NCBI GenBank assembly: GCA_937942115.1
Contig: CALDFY010000239.1
Coordinates: forward strand, 1-23,191
Source of the DNA: an uncultured Anaerolineae bacterium
Lineage (GTDB): Bacteria; Chloroflexota; Anaerolineae; B4-G1; DUEL01
DNA length: 23,191 nucleotides
Direction of reading: 5' to 3'
Shown here: in pieces, positions 1 through 7,406 of the stretch
Numbering within the stretch: position 1 is the stretch's first letter
Layout of the letters: every line of letters starts with the position of its first letter
Notes under the pieces: model-generated
What the model was told of the DNA's origin: nothing
The model's input: the letters and a program-made list of their open reading frames with translations, nothing else
The model's database searches: none
Made by a program: the position numbers and the translations under genes

Positions 1-1
1 T

Positions 2-403
2 ATGTGCGTCTTCACTATCGGAGTAAACCCTACCGTTTTTATCGTTGCTTGTGGAGTAATTTTGGCTTTAACTTTCCTGGTGGGAGTGGGAGACCGTTTT
101 ACTATGAGTGAGGAAGAGGCGGCGGAGACGCTTTCCCGGGATCAGTATAAAGCCTGGAACTGGTACCATGGAGCATGGAGCGATCTGTACTTTGGGGGTT
201 TGTTTCTCACCTTCGGCCTTACTATGGGATATGCTATAGCTAAATGGGTGATAGAACGGGGTATACATGGATTGGGAGATACCATCGGCTTGCTGGCATT
301 AGGTGGATTCTTTGGGCTTTTACCTATTGCCGGAGGGATTTTAAGGTTACAGCGGGCATGGATTAACAGGAGAAGATACGTTAAAGTAAAGAAAGAGTTA
401 TAG
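2..403 (+). CDS. small hypothetical membrane protein (5' end may lie outside the window)
   Basis: This reading frame of 133 residues begins at the window edge, so the true start cannot be decided. Three hydrophobic stretches are visible, near residues 10-29, 62-84 and 92-113. The C-terminus is strongly basic (RRRYVKVKKEL), which suggests a cytoplasmic tail on an integral membrane protein. I recognise no family. The base composition is clearly more AT-rich than the genes that follow, so the gene may have a different origin or be under weaker selection. The next gene starts 63 bases downstream, after a T/G-rich spacer. The open frame and TM pattern support a real gene, but its function is unknown. 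Confidence 0.6.
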   Translation: MCVFTIGVNPTVFIVACGVILALTFLVGVGDRFTMSEEEAAETLSRDQYKAWNWYHGAWSDLYFGGLFLTFGLTMGYAIAKWVIERGIHGLGDTIGLLALGGFFGLLPIAGGILRLQRAWINRRRYVKVKKEL

Positions 404-430
404 GTCCTCCTTTGAAGGGTCACAGGAAAC

Positions 431-459
431 TTTTGTGCCTTTGTGTCTCCGTGTGAAAA
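431..459. repeat. degenerate TTTGTG-type short spacer repeat
   Basis: The spacer before the zinc-ribbon gene is a run of near-repeats, CTTTTGTGCC, CTTTGTGTC, TCCGTGTG. It is lower in GC than the genes and looks like the short periodic spacers common between genes in some genomes. No function is assigned. Confidence 0.4.
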
Positions 460-465
460 CGTGTC

Positions 466-1176
466 ATGAACCGCGCCGCCCATCTCTACCGCTTGCAGCA
501 ATTAGACCAGGAGGAGGAATCCCTCCGCCGCCGCCTGCGGGAGGTCGCGGCCGCGCTGGGGGAGACCCCGGCGCTGCGGGAGGCCCGCCAGGCCGCCGCG
601 CGCGCCGCCGACGAGGCCCACCGCTGGGCCGTCCGCCAGCGGGACCTGGAACTGGCCGTCCGGGGCCTCAGGGACGAAATCGCCTCGGCGGAGCGGACCC
701 TCTATAACGGCAGCATCCGCAACCCCAAAGCCCTGGACGACCTGCAGAAAAAAGTCCTTTCACTGAAGAAGTTACAGGAGAAGCGGGAAGAAGAACTCCT
801 GGAAGCGATGATTGCCCGCGAGGAAGCGGAGGATGCCCAGAAGCAGGCCCAGGCCCATCTGGCGGAGGTGGAATCCGCCTGGCGGCGCGACCAGGCCGCG
901 CTGGAGGCCGAAAAGGGGCAACTGGAGGGACGGCTGACGGAAGTCGGCCGCGCCCGCGCCGCCCTGCTCTCCGCCATCCCCCGGGAAGACCTGGAACTCT
1001 ACCGCAACCTGCGCCGGACCAAAGGCGGGCTGGCCGTCGCCGTGATGCGCTCCGGGGCCTGCACCGCCTGCGGGATGGAGGTCCCCTCGGGCCGTCTGGA
1101 ACGGGCCCGGGAGACCGACCTCTTCTTCTGCGGCAACTGCGAGCGCATCCTCATCCCAGAGGAAGCAATTCCGTAG
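466..1176 (+). CDS. coiled-coil protein with C-terminal C4 zinc ribbon (DUF164/COG1579, CT398-like)
   Basis: The protein has 236 residues. Residues 1 to about 180 are almost entirely charged heptad-type helix rich in E, R, A and L, predicted as a long antiparallel coiled coil. The C-terminus holds a four-cysteine zinc ribbon, C199-x2-C202 and C222-x2-C225 (CTAC and CGNC). This architecture and length match the COG1579/DUF164 family, whose biochemical role is poorly defined; nucleic-acid or protein binding has been proposed. The family motif YNGSIRNPKALDDLQ is present near residue 80. The start ATG at 466 gives a typical family N-terminus (about MNRAAHLYRLQQLDQ). The stop codon TAG is part of the tetramer GTAG that opens the following spacer. 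Confidence 0.85.
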   Translation: MNRAAHLYRLQQLDQEEESLRRRLREVAAALGETPALREARQAAARAADEAHRWAVRQRDLELAVRGLRDEIASAERTLYNGSIRNPKALDDLQKKVLSLKKLQEKREEELLEAMIAREEAEDAQKQAQAHLAEVESAWRRDQAALEAEKGQLEGRLTEVGRARAALLSAIPREDLELYRNLRRTKGGLAVAVMRSGACTACGMEVPSGRLERARETDLFFCGNCERILIPEEAIP

Positions 1177-1199
1177 CCCTGCGACCTGCGCCCTGCGAC
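1177..1199. repeat. short CCTGCGAC-type spacer repeat
   Basis: The 23-base spacer repeats CCTGCGAC / CTGCGCC / CTGCGAC with a period of about 7-8 bases. It separates the zinc-ribbon stop from the methyltransferase start. No ribosome binding site is visible in it. Confidence 0.4.
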
Positions 1200-2108
1200 A
1201 TGGGTACCAAAACCAGCGCCTTCGGCTCTCCCGGACGGATCGCCCACGACTCCACGCCCTTCTACGCCAGCCGCCTGTACGAAGGGCTTCCAAAAGAAGA
1301 AATCATCCCATACGTGGAGAACCCGATTCCGCCGGAGTTTCTGGACCGCATCTTCTGCAAGTCCAGCGAGCGGATGGAGGAACTGCCCGATTGCTCCGTC
1401 CACCTGATGGTGACCTCCCCACCCTACAACGTGGGCAAAGAGTACGACGAAAACCTGACCCTGGCGGAGTACCGGGCCTTCCTGAAGCGGGTCTGGGGCG
1501 AAGTGAAACGGGTGCTGGTCCCCGGCGGCCGGGCCTGCATCAACATCGCCAACCTGGGCCGTCGGCCCTACATCCCGCTCCATGCGTTCATCATTGAGGA
1601 TATGCTGGACCTGGGCTTCCTGATGCGGGGCGAGATTATCTGGGACAAAGCCGCCAGCAGCAGCCCGTCCACCGCCTGGGGGACCTGGTGCTCCCCCCGC
1701 AACCCGACCCTGCGGGACACCCACGAGTACATCCTGGTCTTTTCTAAGGGGATGTTCGTCCGGCATTCCCCTCCCGGCCGGCAGAGCACCATTTCCAGAG
1801 AAGAGTTTCTGGAATTCACCAGAAGCGTCTGGACCTTCCCGGCCGAACCGGCGACAAAGGTCGGACATCCGGCCCCGTTTCCGGTGGAGTTACCCTACCG
1901 GCTCATCCAACTTTACACCTTTGACGGAGAGGTGGTTCTGGACCCGTTTATGGGAAGCGGACAGACGGCCATTGCGGCGATCCGGTCCAACCGGCACTAC
2001 GTGGGGTATGACATCAACGAAGAATATGTCCGGCTGGCCGAACAAAGAATCGCCGCGACCCGGCCTGCCGGAGCGGCGCCGCTGCAGCAGAAACTGCCCA
2101 TACCCTGA
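1200..2108 (+). CDS. beta-class site-specific DNA methyltransferase (N4-cytosine or N6-adenine)
   Basis: The protein has 302 residues and transfers a methyl group from S-adenosylmethionine to an exocyclic amino group in DNA. The catalytic motif IV, TSPPY, is at residues 72-76 and is followed by NVGKEYDENL. The SAM-binding motif I, DPFMGSG, is at residues 248-254 near the C-terminus, then GYDINEEYV. This IV-before-I order defines the beta class. TSPPY is more usual for N4-cytosine enzymes, but the base cannot be settled from sequence. No restriction endonuclease or specificity subunit is adjacent, so it looks like an orphan methylase for regulation or self-marking. No Shine-Dalgarno is visible before ATG 1200, but the N-terminus (AFGSPGRIAHDSTPFYASRL) looks family-like, so I keep this start. 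Confidence 0.9.
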   Translation: MGTKTSAFGSPGRIAHDSTPFYASRLYEGLPKEEIIPYVENPIPPEFLDRIFCKSSERMEELPDCSVHLMVTSPPYNVGKEYDENLTLAEYRAFLKRVWGEVKRVLVPGGRACINIANLGRRPYIPLHAFIIEDMLDLGFLMRGEIIWDKAASSSPSTAWGTWCSPRNPTLRDTHEYILVFSKGMFVRHSPPGRQSTISREEFLEFTRSVWTFPAEPATKVGHPAPFPVELPYRLIQLYTFDGEVVLDPFMGSGQTAIAAIRSNRHYVGYDINEEYVRLAEQRIAATRPAGAAPLQQKLPIP

Positions 2109-2125
2109 AAGGGCAGATAGAACGC

Positions 2126-2156
2126 AGATTTCTTACTCATCTGCGTGAATCTGCAT
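2126..2156. repeat. ATCTGCGTGAATCTGC-type spacer repeat
   Basis: The spacer upstream of gcvH has the periodic text ATCTGCGTGAATCTGCATCC. A related CTGCGTCCAT repeat lies upstream of the Nudix gene at 10170-10190. Both are short intergenic spacers, not coding. Confidence 0.35.
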
Positions 2157-2190
2157 CCTACACTCTACCCTTTGGATTCAGGAGGACATC

Positions 2191-2580
2191 ATGAAACTGG
2201 ACCCTCAAGCCCGCTATTCTCGGACTCACGAATGGGCCCGCTGGGACGGGGATGAAATCGTCTGCGGCATCTCCGACCACGCCCAGGAGTCCCTCTCCGA
2301 CATCGTCTACGTGGAACTGCCGGAGGTGGGAGATACATTCGCCCGGGGCGACACCTTTGGCACGGTGGAGTCGGTGAAGGCCGCCTCCGACCTCTACATG
2401 CCGATGGGCGGCGAGATCACCGCCATCAACGAGGAACTCCAGAGCAAGCCGGAACTGGTCAACCAGGACCCCTACGGCGTCGGCTGGATGATCCGCTTCC
2501 GTCCCTCCAACCCGGCCGAGTTTGACGACCTGATGGATGCCCAGGCCTACGAGGCGTTCGTGGCCGAAGAGGAAGGATAA
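2191..2580 (+). CDS. gcvH: glycine cleavage system H protein
   Basis: The 129-residue protein is the lipoyl carrier that shuttles the aminomethyl group between the P, T and L proteins in glycine oxidation; the family is also used in lipoate supply. The lipoylation site is K63 within GTVESVKAASDLYMP. The N-terminal THEW and the ISDHAQESLSDIVYVELPEVG block are typical of the family, and the length is normal. A good ribosome binding site, AGGAGG, lies at 2180-2185, five bases before ATG 2191. No gcvT, gcvP or lipoate ligase is in the window. The stop codon overlaps the start of the TPR gene (TAATG), so the two are likely translationally coupled. Its place ahead of an AOR gene is unusual, but no functional link is proven. 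Confidence 0.97.
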   Translation: MKLDPQARYSRTHEWARWDGDEIVCGISDHAQESLSDIVYVELPEVGDTFARGDTFGTVESVKAASDLYMPMGGEITAINEELQSKPELVNQDPYGVGWMIRFRPSNPAEFDDLMDAQAYEAFVAEEEG

Positions 2581-3134
2581 TGGGCAGTGAAACCGCAGAA
2601 AGCCTGAAAGAGAGGGGTCTGCGCCTGTTCGGGGAAGGACTATACGAAGAGGCGCTCCGCTGTTTCGGCCAGGCCCAGGAACTCTTCGCCGCAGAGGGAA
2701 ACGATGCCGAAGCGGCGGAGATGCTCAACAACCAGGGCGTGGTCTACCGGATGCTCCACCGGTGGGAGGAGGCGCGGGCCGCCCTGGAAGAGGCCCGCGC
2801 CGTCTTCGTCCGCATCGGGGACCGGCACCGGGAGGCGCAGGCCCTGGGCAACCTGGGCGGCTTGCTGGCCAGCCGGGGGGACGCCCTGCGGGCCCAGGAG
2901 TACCTCCGGCAGGCCGCTGACCTCTTCGCCGAACTGGGGGATACCCAGCGGCGGGCCGAGACCCTGCTGGCCCTGGGCGTCCAGATGTGGAAGGCGGGCG
3001 ACCGCTGGGGGGGCATCGCCGCCTATCAGGCCGGCCTGGAGATGCTGGAACACCCCACGCCGCAGCAGAAGACCCTGCGCGGCCTCATCCAACTGGTCAG
3101 CCGGCTCTTCCGGCTGCGGCTTCCCACCATGTGA
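2580..3134 (+). CDS. tetratricopeptide repeat protein
   Basis: The protein has 184 residues made mostly of TPR-type helical pairs, roughly at residues 6-40, 46-80, 86-120 and 126-155. Recurrent small/large patterns are visible, such as LNNQGVVYRMLHRWEEARAALEEA and ALGNLGGLLASRGDALRAQEYLRQA taken as successive units. No signal peptide or catalytic motif is seen, so it is probably a cytoplasmic scaffold or adaptor. Its ATG overlaps the gcvH stop by one base, which ties it to gcvH in one transcript. The last base of its TGA stop is the first base of a REP-like hairpin at 3134-3167. No specific function can be given. Confidence 0.85.
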   Translation: MGSETAESLKERGLRLFGEGLYEEALRCFGQAQELFAAEGNDAEAAEMLNNQGVVYRMLHRWEEARAALEEARAVFVRIGDRHREAQALGNLGGLLASRGDALRAQEYLRQAADLFAELGDTQRRAETLLALGVQMWKAGDRWGGIAAYQAGLEMLEHPTPQQKTLRGLIQLVSRLFRLRLPTM

Positions 3135-3167
3135 CGTGCCGGGCACTTCTAAAAGTGCCTGGCACGT
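3134..3167. repeat. REP-like palindrome, GTGCC-GGCAC family
   Basis: ACGTGCCGGGCACTT at 3134-3148 pairs with AAGTGCCTGGCACGT at 3153-3167 around a four-base loop, with one mismatch. The same palindrome family recurs at 4908-4937. There is no T-run after it, so it is not a classic terminator. It sits between the TPR and AOR genes and could trim or stabilise the mRNA. Confidence 0.8.
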
Positions 3168-3184
3168 GACCGGAGGCATCGCCA

Positions 3185-4897
3185 ATGCCCCACGAAATCT
3201 GGCGAGTCAACGTACAGACCCAGGAACTGCGCCGCGAGCCCGTCCCCGAAGCCTGGCAGCACTGGGGCGGGCGCGGCCTGATCGCCCGCATCCTCCTGGA
3301 CGAGGTCCCGCCGTCCGCCGACCCTCTGGGGCCGTACAATCGGCTCATCTTCGCCCCGGGCCTCCTGGGCGGGCATATGCTCTCCAGCGCCGACCGCGTC
3401 TCGGTGGGCGGCAAAAGTCCCCTGACCGGCACCGTCAAAGAGGCCAACGCGGGCGGGCAAACGGGACTGGCCCTGGCCCGCCTGGGGATCCGGGCACTGA
3501 TCGTAGAAGACGGGGCACCGGAAGGGCTGTGGGTCCTCCACATCAGTGCCCAGGGTGCCCGCTTTGACCCCGCCGACGACCTCTCCGGCCTGGGAGTCTA
3601 CGAGACGGCGGCCCGTCTGCGGGAGCGGTACGGCAAAAATATTGCCGCCGCCGTCATCGGCCCTGCCGGTGAGCGCCGGATGCGGGCCGCCGCCATCCTC
3701 CATCTGGATAAAGACGGCGTCCCCGGGCGGGCCAGCGCTCGCGGCGGCCTGGGGGCGCTGATGGGCTCCCGGGGCCTCAAGGCGGTCGTGGTGGACCGAC
3801 AGGGCGGCTCCCCGCCCCCTCTCGCCGACCCCGAGGCCTTCCGTTCGTTGCAGAAACGGTACAACCAGGCCCTGCTGGCCCATCCCCAAACCCACACCTA
3901 TCACGACTACGGCACAGCGGCGATGGTCGCGATGTGCAACGCCTTCGGGGGCCTGCCGACCCGGGGCTTCTCGCAGGGACAGTTTGAGGGCGCCGACGCC
4001 ATCGGCGGCGAGGCCCTGCGGGAGATGATTCTGGCGCGGGGCGGCGAAGGAAACCCGTCCCATGCCTGCATGGCCGGTTGCATCATCCTCTGCTCCAACG
4101 TCTTCCCTGACGCCGGGGGCCGGACCGTCGTCTCGCCGCTGGAATACGAGACCATTGCGCTGATGGGCTCCAACCTGGGGCTGGACGACCTGGAGACGAT
4201 TGCCCGGCTGAACTGGCACGCCAACGACATCGGCGTGGACACCATTGAGGTCGGCGCGGCGCTGGGAGTGGCCGCCCGGGGCGGCCTCTGGTCTTTTGGA
4301 GACGGCGCGGCGGCGCTGGGGCTGATGGACGAAATCCGCCGCGCCACCCCGCTGGGGCGCATCCTCGGCAACGGGGCCGTCGCTACCGGACAAGCCTTCG
4401 GCGTCCTCCAGGTACCGGCGGTGAAGGGGCAGGCCATCGCCGCCTACGACCCCCGGGCCATCAAGGGGACCGGGGTGACCTACGCGACCTCCCCTCAGGG
4501 TGCCGACCACACCGCCGGTCTGACGATACGGGCCAAAATAGACCACCTGAAGCCCGAGGGCCAGGTGGCCGTCTCCCGCCGGGCCCAGGTCGCCATGGCC
4601 GCGTACGACACCCTGGGCATCTGCATCTTCGCCGGATTCGGCCTCTCCACCGCGCCTGACCTGATCCCGGCCCTGCTCCGCGCCCGCTACGGCTGGGAAG
4701 TGGGGGAGGACGTCCTGACCCGGCTGGGGGAGGGGACCATCCGCCTGGAGCGGGCCTTCAACCGGCGGGTCGGCTTCGGCCCGGCCGACGACCGGATTCC
4801 CGAATGGATGACCCATGAGCCGCTGCCGCCCCACCACACCGTGTTTGACGTCCCCCCCGACGAACTGGACGGGATTTTTGCCGACCTTGGTCCGTAG
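3185..4897 (+). CDS. aldehyde:ferredoxin oxidoreductase family protein (tungsten/molybdopterin)
   Basis: The 570-residue protein belongs to the AOR family, cytoplasmic W-bis-pterin and [4Fe-4S] enzymes that oxidise aldehydes to acids or run the reverse reduction with ferredoxin. Seen in the sequence: the N-terminal GGRGL segment, GPYNRLIFAPGLLGG, the SVGGKSPLTG pterin-contact region, and candidate cluster cysteines C295, C299, C303 and C480 (the last in DTLGICIF). The first three are spaced C-x3-C-x3-C (ACMAGCIILC), whereas classical AOR has C-x2-C-x3-C, which points to a divergent subgroup of the YdhV/AOR type with unknown substrate. Length is close to that of Pyrococcus AOR (about 605). A GGAGG-like site lies at 3171-3175. 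No ferredoxin or pterin-synthesis gene is adjacent. The stop TAG is within a GTAG tetramer. Confidence 0.92.
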   Translation: MPHEIWRVNVQTQELRREPVPEAWQHWGGRGLIARILLDEVPPSADPLGPYNRLIFAPGLLGGHMLSSADRVSVGGKSPLTGTVKEANAGGQTGLALARLGIRALIVEDGAPEGLWVLHISAQGARFDPADDLSGLGVYETAARLRERYGKNIAAAVIGPAGERRMRAAAILHLDKDGVPGRASARGGLGALMGSRGLKAVVVDRQGGSPPPLADPEAFRSLQKRYNQALLAHPQTHTYHDYGTAAMVAMCNAFGGLPTRGFSQGQFEGADAIGGEALREMILARGGEGNPSHACMAGCIILCSNVFPDAGGRTVVSPLEYETIALMGSNLGLDDLETIARLNWHANDIGVDTIEVGAALGVAARGGLWSFGDGAAALGLMDEIRRATPLGRILGNGAVATGQAFGVLQVPAVKGQAIAAYDPRAIKGTGVTYATSPQGADHTAGLTIRAKIDHLKPEGQVAVSRRAQVAMAAYDTLGICIFAGFGLSTAPDLIPALLRARYGWEVGEDVLTRLGEGTIRLERAFNRRVGFGPADDRIPEWMTHEPLPPHHTVFDVPPDELDGIFADLGP

Positions 4898-4907
4898 CGC
4901 AATGAAC

Positions 4908-4937
4908 GTGCCAGGCACTTCCTGAAGTGCCTGGCAC
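4908..4937. repeat. REP-like palindrome, GTGCC-GGCAC family (second copy)
   Basis: GTGCCAGGCACTTC at 4908-4921 is exactly complementary to GAAGTGCCTGGCAC at 4924-4937. It is the same family as 3134-3167, so the AOR gene is flanked by two copies. No T-run follows. Confidence 0.85.
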
Positions 4938-4943
4938 CTTCCG

Positions 4944-5100
4944 GCGCAGGCCGTCGGGCCTGTAGCGCAGGCCGCCAGGCCTGTCGCGCAGGCCGCCAGG
5001 CCTGTAGCGCAGGCTAACAGCCTGCGCCACCGCAGCGCAGCCGCCAGGCCTGTAGCGCAGGCCGCCAGGCCTGTATCCGCAGGCGAACAGCCTGCGCTAC
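4944..5100. repeat. cluster of seven GTAGCGCAGGC REP-like units
   Basis: Seven units of about 20-28 bases start at 4944, 4965, 4986, 5007, 5035, 5055 and 5079. Most read GCGCAGGCCGCCAGGCCTGTA, head to tail. The 5007 unit forms a perfect hairpin, GCGCAGGCT-AAC-AGCCTGCGC, and the last reads GCAGGCGAACAGCCTGC. Most junctions contain the tetramer GTAG directly before the hairpin, as in REP elements handled by RAYT transposases. The cluster fills the spacer between the AOR gene and the zinc/TPR gene. Confidence 0.85.
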
Positions 5101-5110
5101 ATAGCGTTAT

Positions 5111-5668
5111 ATGGAGACCATCCCGGTCAACAGCATTGAGTTTGAATACGTCTACGTGGCCAACCAGCGCTGCGCCTGCGGCGGCTACTACACGGCCGTC
5201 CGACAGGAACTGCGCCGGGGGCCGTCCGGCCCGGTGGACCGCCTGATCGCCCGCTGCGAAGGGTGTGGGGATGAGCGCGCGTTTGAGTTTGACATCCGCT
5301 CCTTCTTCGGCCAGTGGGAAAAGTACGGCCGCTTCCGGCGGACGGATGAACGGTTCCGGGACGCGATAGCCCATTTGCGCGCAGGTAGGCTGGCGGAAGC
5401 AGAGGCGGCCCTGCGGCAGGTGGTGGACGCCGAAGAGGGGGAACCAGCCTTCGCCTGGGGGCACTACCATCTGGGGTGCGTCCTGTTGCTGGAGGGACAT
5501 GCAGAGGAGGCCCGGTTTTACCTGGAGCGAGCGGCCGCCATCCAGCCGCTGGAACCGGACATCCACGAGGCCCTGGCCCGCGCGCTGGAAGCGACCGGGG
5601 AGGAAGAGGCCGCACTGGGCCACCGGCGGGAAAGCGCGGCCCTGAAGGAGCAATTCCCGGCGGAGTAG
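5111..5668 (+). CDS. zinc-finger plus TPR protein of unknown function
   Basis: The protein has 185 residues. The N-terminal third carries four cysteines that fit a zinc site, C21-x-C23 and C49-x2-C52, within RCACGG and RCEGCGDE. From about residue 78 on the sequence is TPR-like helical repeat (FRDAIAHLRAGRLAEAEAAL, then WGHYHLGCVLLLEGHAEEA, then DIHEALARALEATGEEEAAL as successive units). No membrane segment or enzyme motif is visible. ATG 5111 has no clear ribosome binding site and lies just after the REP cluster. A strong terminator at 5679-5718 ends the transcript. A protein-interaction role is inferred only from the repeats. Confidence 0.8.
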   Translation: METIPVNSIEFEYVYVANQRCACGGYYTAVRQELRRGPSGPVDRLIARCEGCGDERAFEFDIRSFFGQWEKYGRFRRTDERFRDAIAHLRAGRLAEAEAALRQVVDAEEGEPAFAWGHYHLGCVLLLEGHAEEARFYLERAAAIQPLEPDIHEALARALEATGEEEAALGHRRESAALKEQFPAE

Positions 5669-5678
5669 ATGAGAGTTC

Positions 5679-5718
5679 GCGGGGAGGGGGGCGGCTTCGC
5701 CGCCCCCTCCCCGCTTTT
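5679..5718 (+). terminator. rho-independent terminator
   Basis: A GC-only stem, GCGGGGAGGGG...GGCGG pairing with CCGCCCCCTCCCCGC around the loop CTTCG, is followed directly by TTTTT at 5714-5718. It lies 11 bases after the stop of the zinc/TPR gene. The convergent CapA gene ends at 5724, so the hairpin may also shield that transcript's 3' end, though on that strand there is no T-run. Confidence 0.9.
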
Positions 5719-5723
5719 TGCCG

Positions 5724-7406
5724 TCAGCGGCCTGGACTGGCCGCAAAGACCGCTTCCAGAAGCGAGCGCCGCTCCGGCGGCGCCATCGGCCGGGGCCGGG
5801 CTCCCTCCTCCAATAGCGCCGTCCGCAAATCCACCCCCAGCAGCCGTCCCTCGTAGAAGACCAGCCGGTCTATGAACTCCTGACGGGTCCCCAGCGACTG
5901 CATCTGGTCAAAAAACAGGTTCCCCAGGCCGTAGTGGATGAACGCCCCGGCGTGGAAGTCAAACCCCTGCGGCTGGTGGGCCTGACTCCCCTGGACGACC
6001 ACCGCGCCGGCCGCCGCCAGGGCGCGGAAATCGGCCACCTGCTGCGGCGTGGGGAAGTACTCGTAGGTCTCGTAGTACTGGACGGTCACAACAGGCAGGT
6101 ACCCCTCCGCCCGCAGGGCCGCCACCTTCTCCCGAATCCAGGCCCAGTCCCCACAGGGGGCGGCGCCGGGGGAGTCCTCCGTCGCGTAAGCATACGACGG
6201 GCCGACGGCGTTGCACCCAATGAAGGCCAGCCGGTTCGGCCCCAGGGTGACCGTCACCGGCGTCATCGCCTCGGCCAGGTTGGCCCCGCCGCCGAACCAC
6301 CGCCACCCCCGCTGCCGGAAGAGTTCCAGCGTGTGCAGGTTGGGGCCCGTCCCGTAGTCGTTGTTGTGGTTGCCGGTCAGTTCCACAATGTCCGTCCCCA
6401 CTGCGTCCAGCAATTCTATGTACCGCTCATGGGCGCAGAAGGTCATTGTCCCCAGACGGGGCGGGACGGGGCAATCGGGGGTGAAGGAGACCTCGTTGCT
6501 GATGTGAGTCAGGTCGGCCTCCAGAAGCCAGGGGGCGATATCGCGGGCCGGATAGGTGACCCCTTTCTGCTCCATGGTCTGGGCCGTCCCCCGGGTGAGC
6601 GCGGTGACGCCCGTCATCGCCACCACCGCCATGCGGGACTCGTCCCGGTTGGAGAGATCGGCGGGGAGGAAAGGGAACGCGTCGGTGCGGCGTTCGGCCC
6701 CCAGATAGAGGGGGACCCAGAGGCCGTAGTCCGCCAGGCCCTTCTCCAGGGGCGAGCGGCCGTCCACCCACAGGACCTTCCAGCGGGGCTCCAGTTCGTG
6801 GAAGGGGACCAGGGCCCAGCCGTTCAGGGTGAGGGCTTCGGTAAGCAGGGCGCCGGATTCCACCACCCGGACCGCCTGACCGGTCGGGGGGCCCCACCGG
6901 GTGGAGAAGACCCCCAGGGTGTCGGTGGTGACCAGCAGGGGGTGAAGGGCAAAGGGGCCGGTTGGGGCGCCCGTCCACGTGGCCTGGAGGTCCGCCAGGG
7001 CCACCTCGTCGTCCAGGGTGAAGAACGGGGCCGCCAGGGCGTAGGTCCAGGCACCGACGGGGCGGGCATTGGGGACTCCCTCTCCGTCCAGCCGGACCTG
7101 GGCGTTGGCGGGGTCGTCAGCCCAGAGGAAATGGGCGGGGTCGGCGTCCACGGCAGCCCGCAGGCGGGCACAGGCCTCAGCGGGGACGGCGGGCCCGCAC
7201 CCCACCGTCACCGGCCAGGCCGGGGTGGGCGTGGGCGCGGGGGTAGGGGTCAGTGTGGGCGTTGGGGTGGCGGTGGGCCGGGGCGTGCGTGTCGGCGTAG
7301 GCGTGTAGGGCGGAGAGAACGGCGCGTCGCAGGCCACCAGCGCCGCCAGACCCAGTGCGAAGGTGAGGAGAAGCAAGAGCACGAAGAGGGTGCGATTGTC
7401 GGTCAT
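5724..7406 (-). CDS. CapA-family (poly-gamma-glutamate synthesis type) lipoprotein
   Basis: The protein has 560 residues. A hydrophobic N-terminus ends in the lipobox LVAC, with C26 as likely lipidated cysteine, followed by a Pro/Thr-rich stalk (about residues 33-63), so it is predicted to be anchored outside the cytoplasmic membrane. Residues about 75-260 form an N-terminal region without a clear match. The C-terminal part shows CapA/metallophosphatase-like landmarks in order: VVAMTGVT, SNEVSF, ELTGNHNNDYG, GSQAHQPQ and GLGNLFFDQ. CapA proteins act in capsule polyglutamate production, but many relatives have no known substrate. There is no polyglutamate synthase (capB/capC) nearby, so the role is open. 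The start ATG 7406 is the last of a chain of ATGA overlaps running from the upstream gene, and no Shine-Dalgarno is visible. Confidence 0.88.
   Translation of the reverse strand: MTDNRTLFVLLLLLTFALGLAALVACDAPFSPPYTPTPTRTPRPTATPTPTLTPTPAPTPTPAWPVTVGCGPAVPAEACARLRAAVDADPAHFLWADDPANAQVRLDGEGVPNARPVGAWTYALAAPFFTLDDEVALADLQATWTGAPTGPFALHPLLVTTDTLGVFSTRWGPPTGQAVRVVESGALLTEALTLNGWALVPFHELEPRWKVLWVDGRSPLEKGLADYGLWVPLYLGAERRTDAFPFLPADLSNRDESRMAVVAMTGVTALTRGTAQTMEQKGVTYPARDIAPWLLEADLTHISNEVSFTPDCPVPPRLGTMTFCAHERYIELLDAVGTDIVELTGNHNNDYGTGPNLHTLELFRQRGWRWFGGGANLAEAMTPVTVTLGPNRLAFIGCNAVGPSYAYATEDSPGAAPCGDWAWIREKVAALRAEGYLPVVTVQYYETYEYFPTPQQVADFRALAAAGAVVVQGSQAHQPQGFDFHAGAFIHYGLGNLFFDQMQSLGTRQEFIDRLVFYEGRLLGVDLRTALLEEGARPRPMAPPERRSLLEAVFAASPGR

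Noticed and set aside
1200..2108. Restriction-modification system
   Set aside because: No nuclease, specificity or helicase gene lies beside the methyltransferase in the window.
3134..3167. Rho-independent terminator after the TPR gene
   Set aside because: The stem is good but no T-run follows, and the AOR gene continues 17 bases later.
3149..5746. Long minus-strand open frame of 865 codons
   Set aside because: It is antisense to the AOR and zinc/TPR genes, has no family features, and arises from GC-rich third positions. The plus-strand genes have clear motifs.
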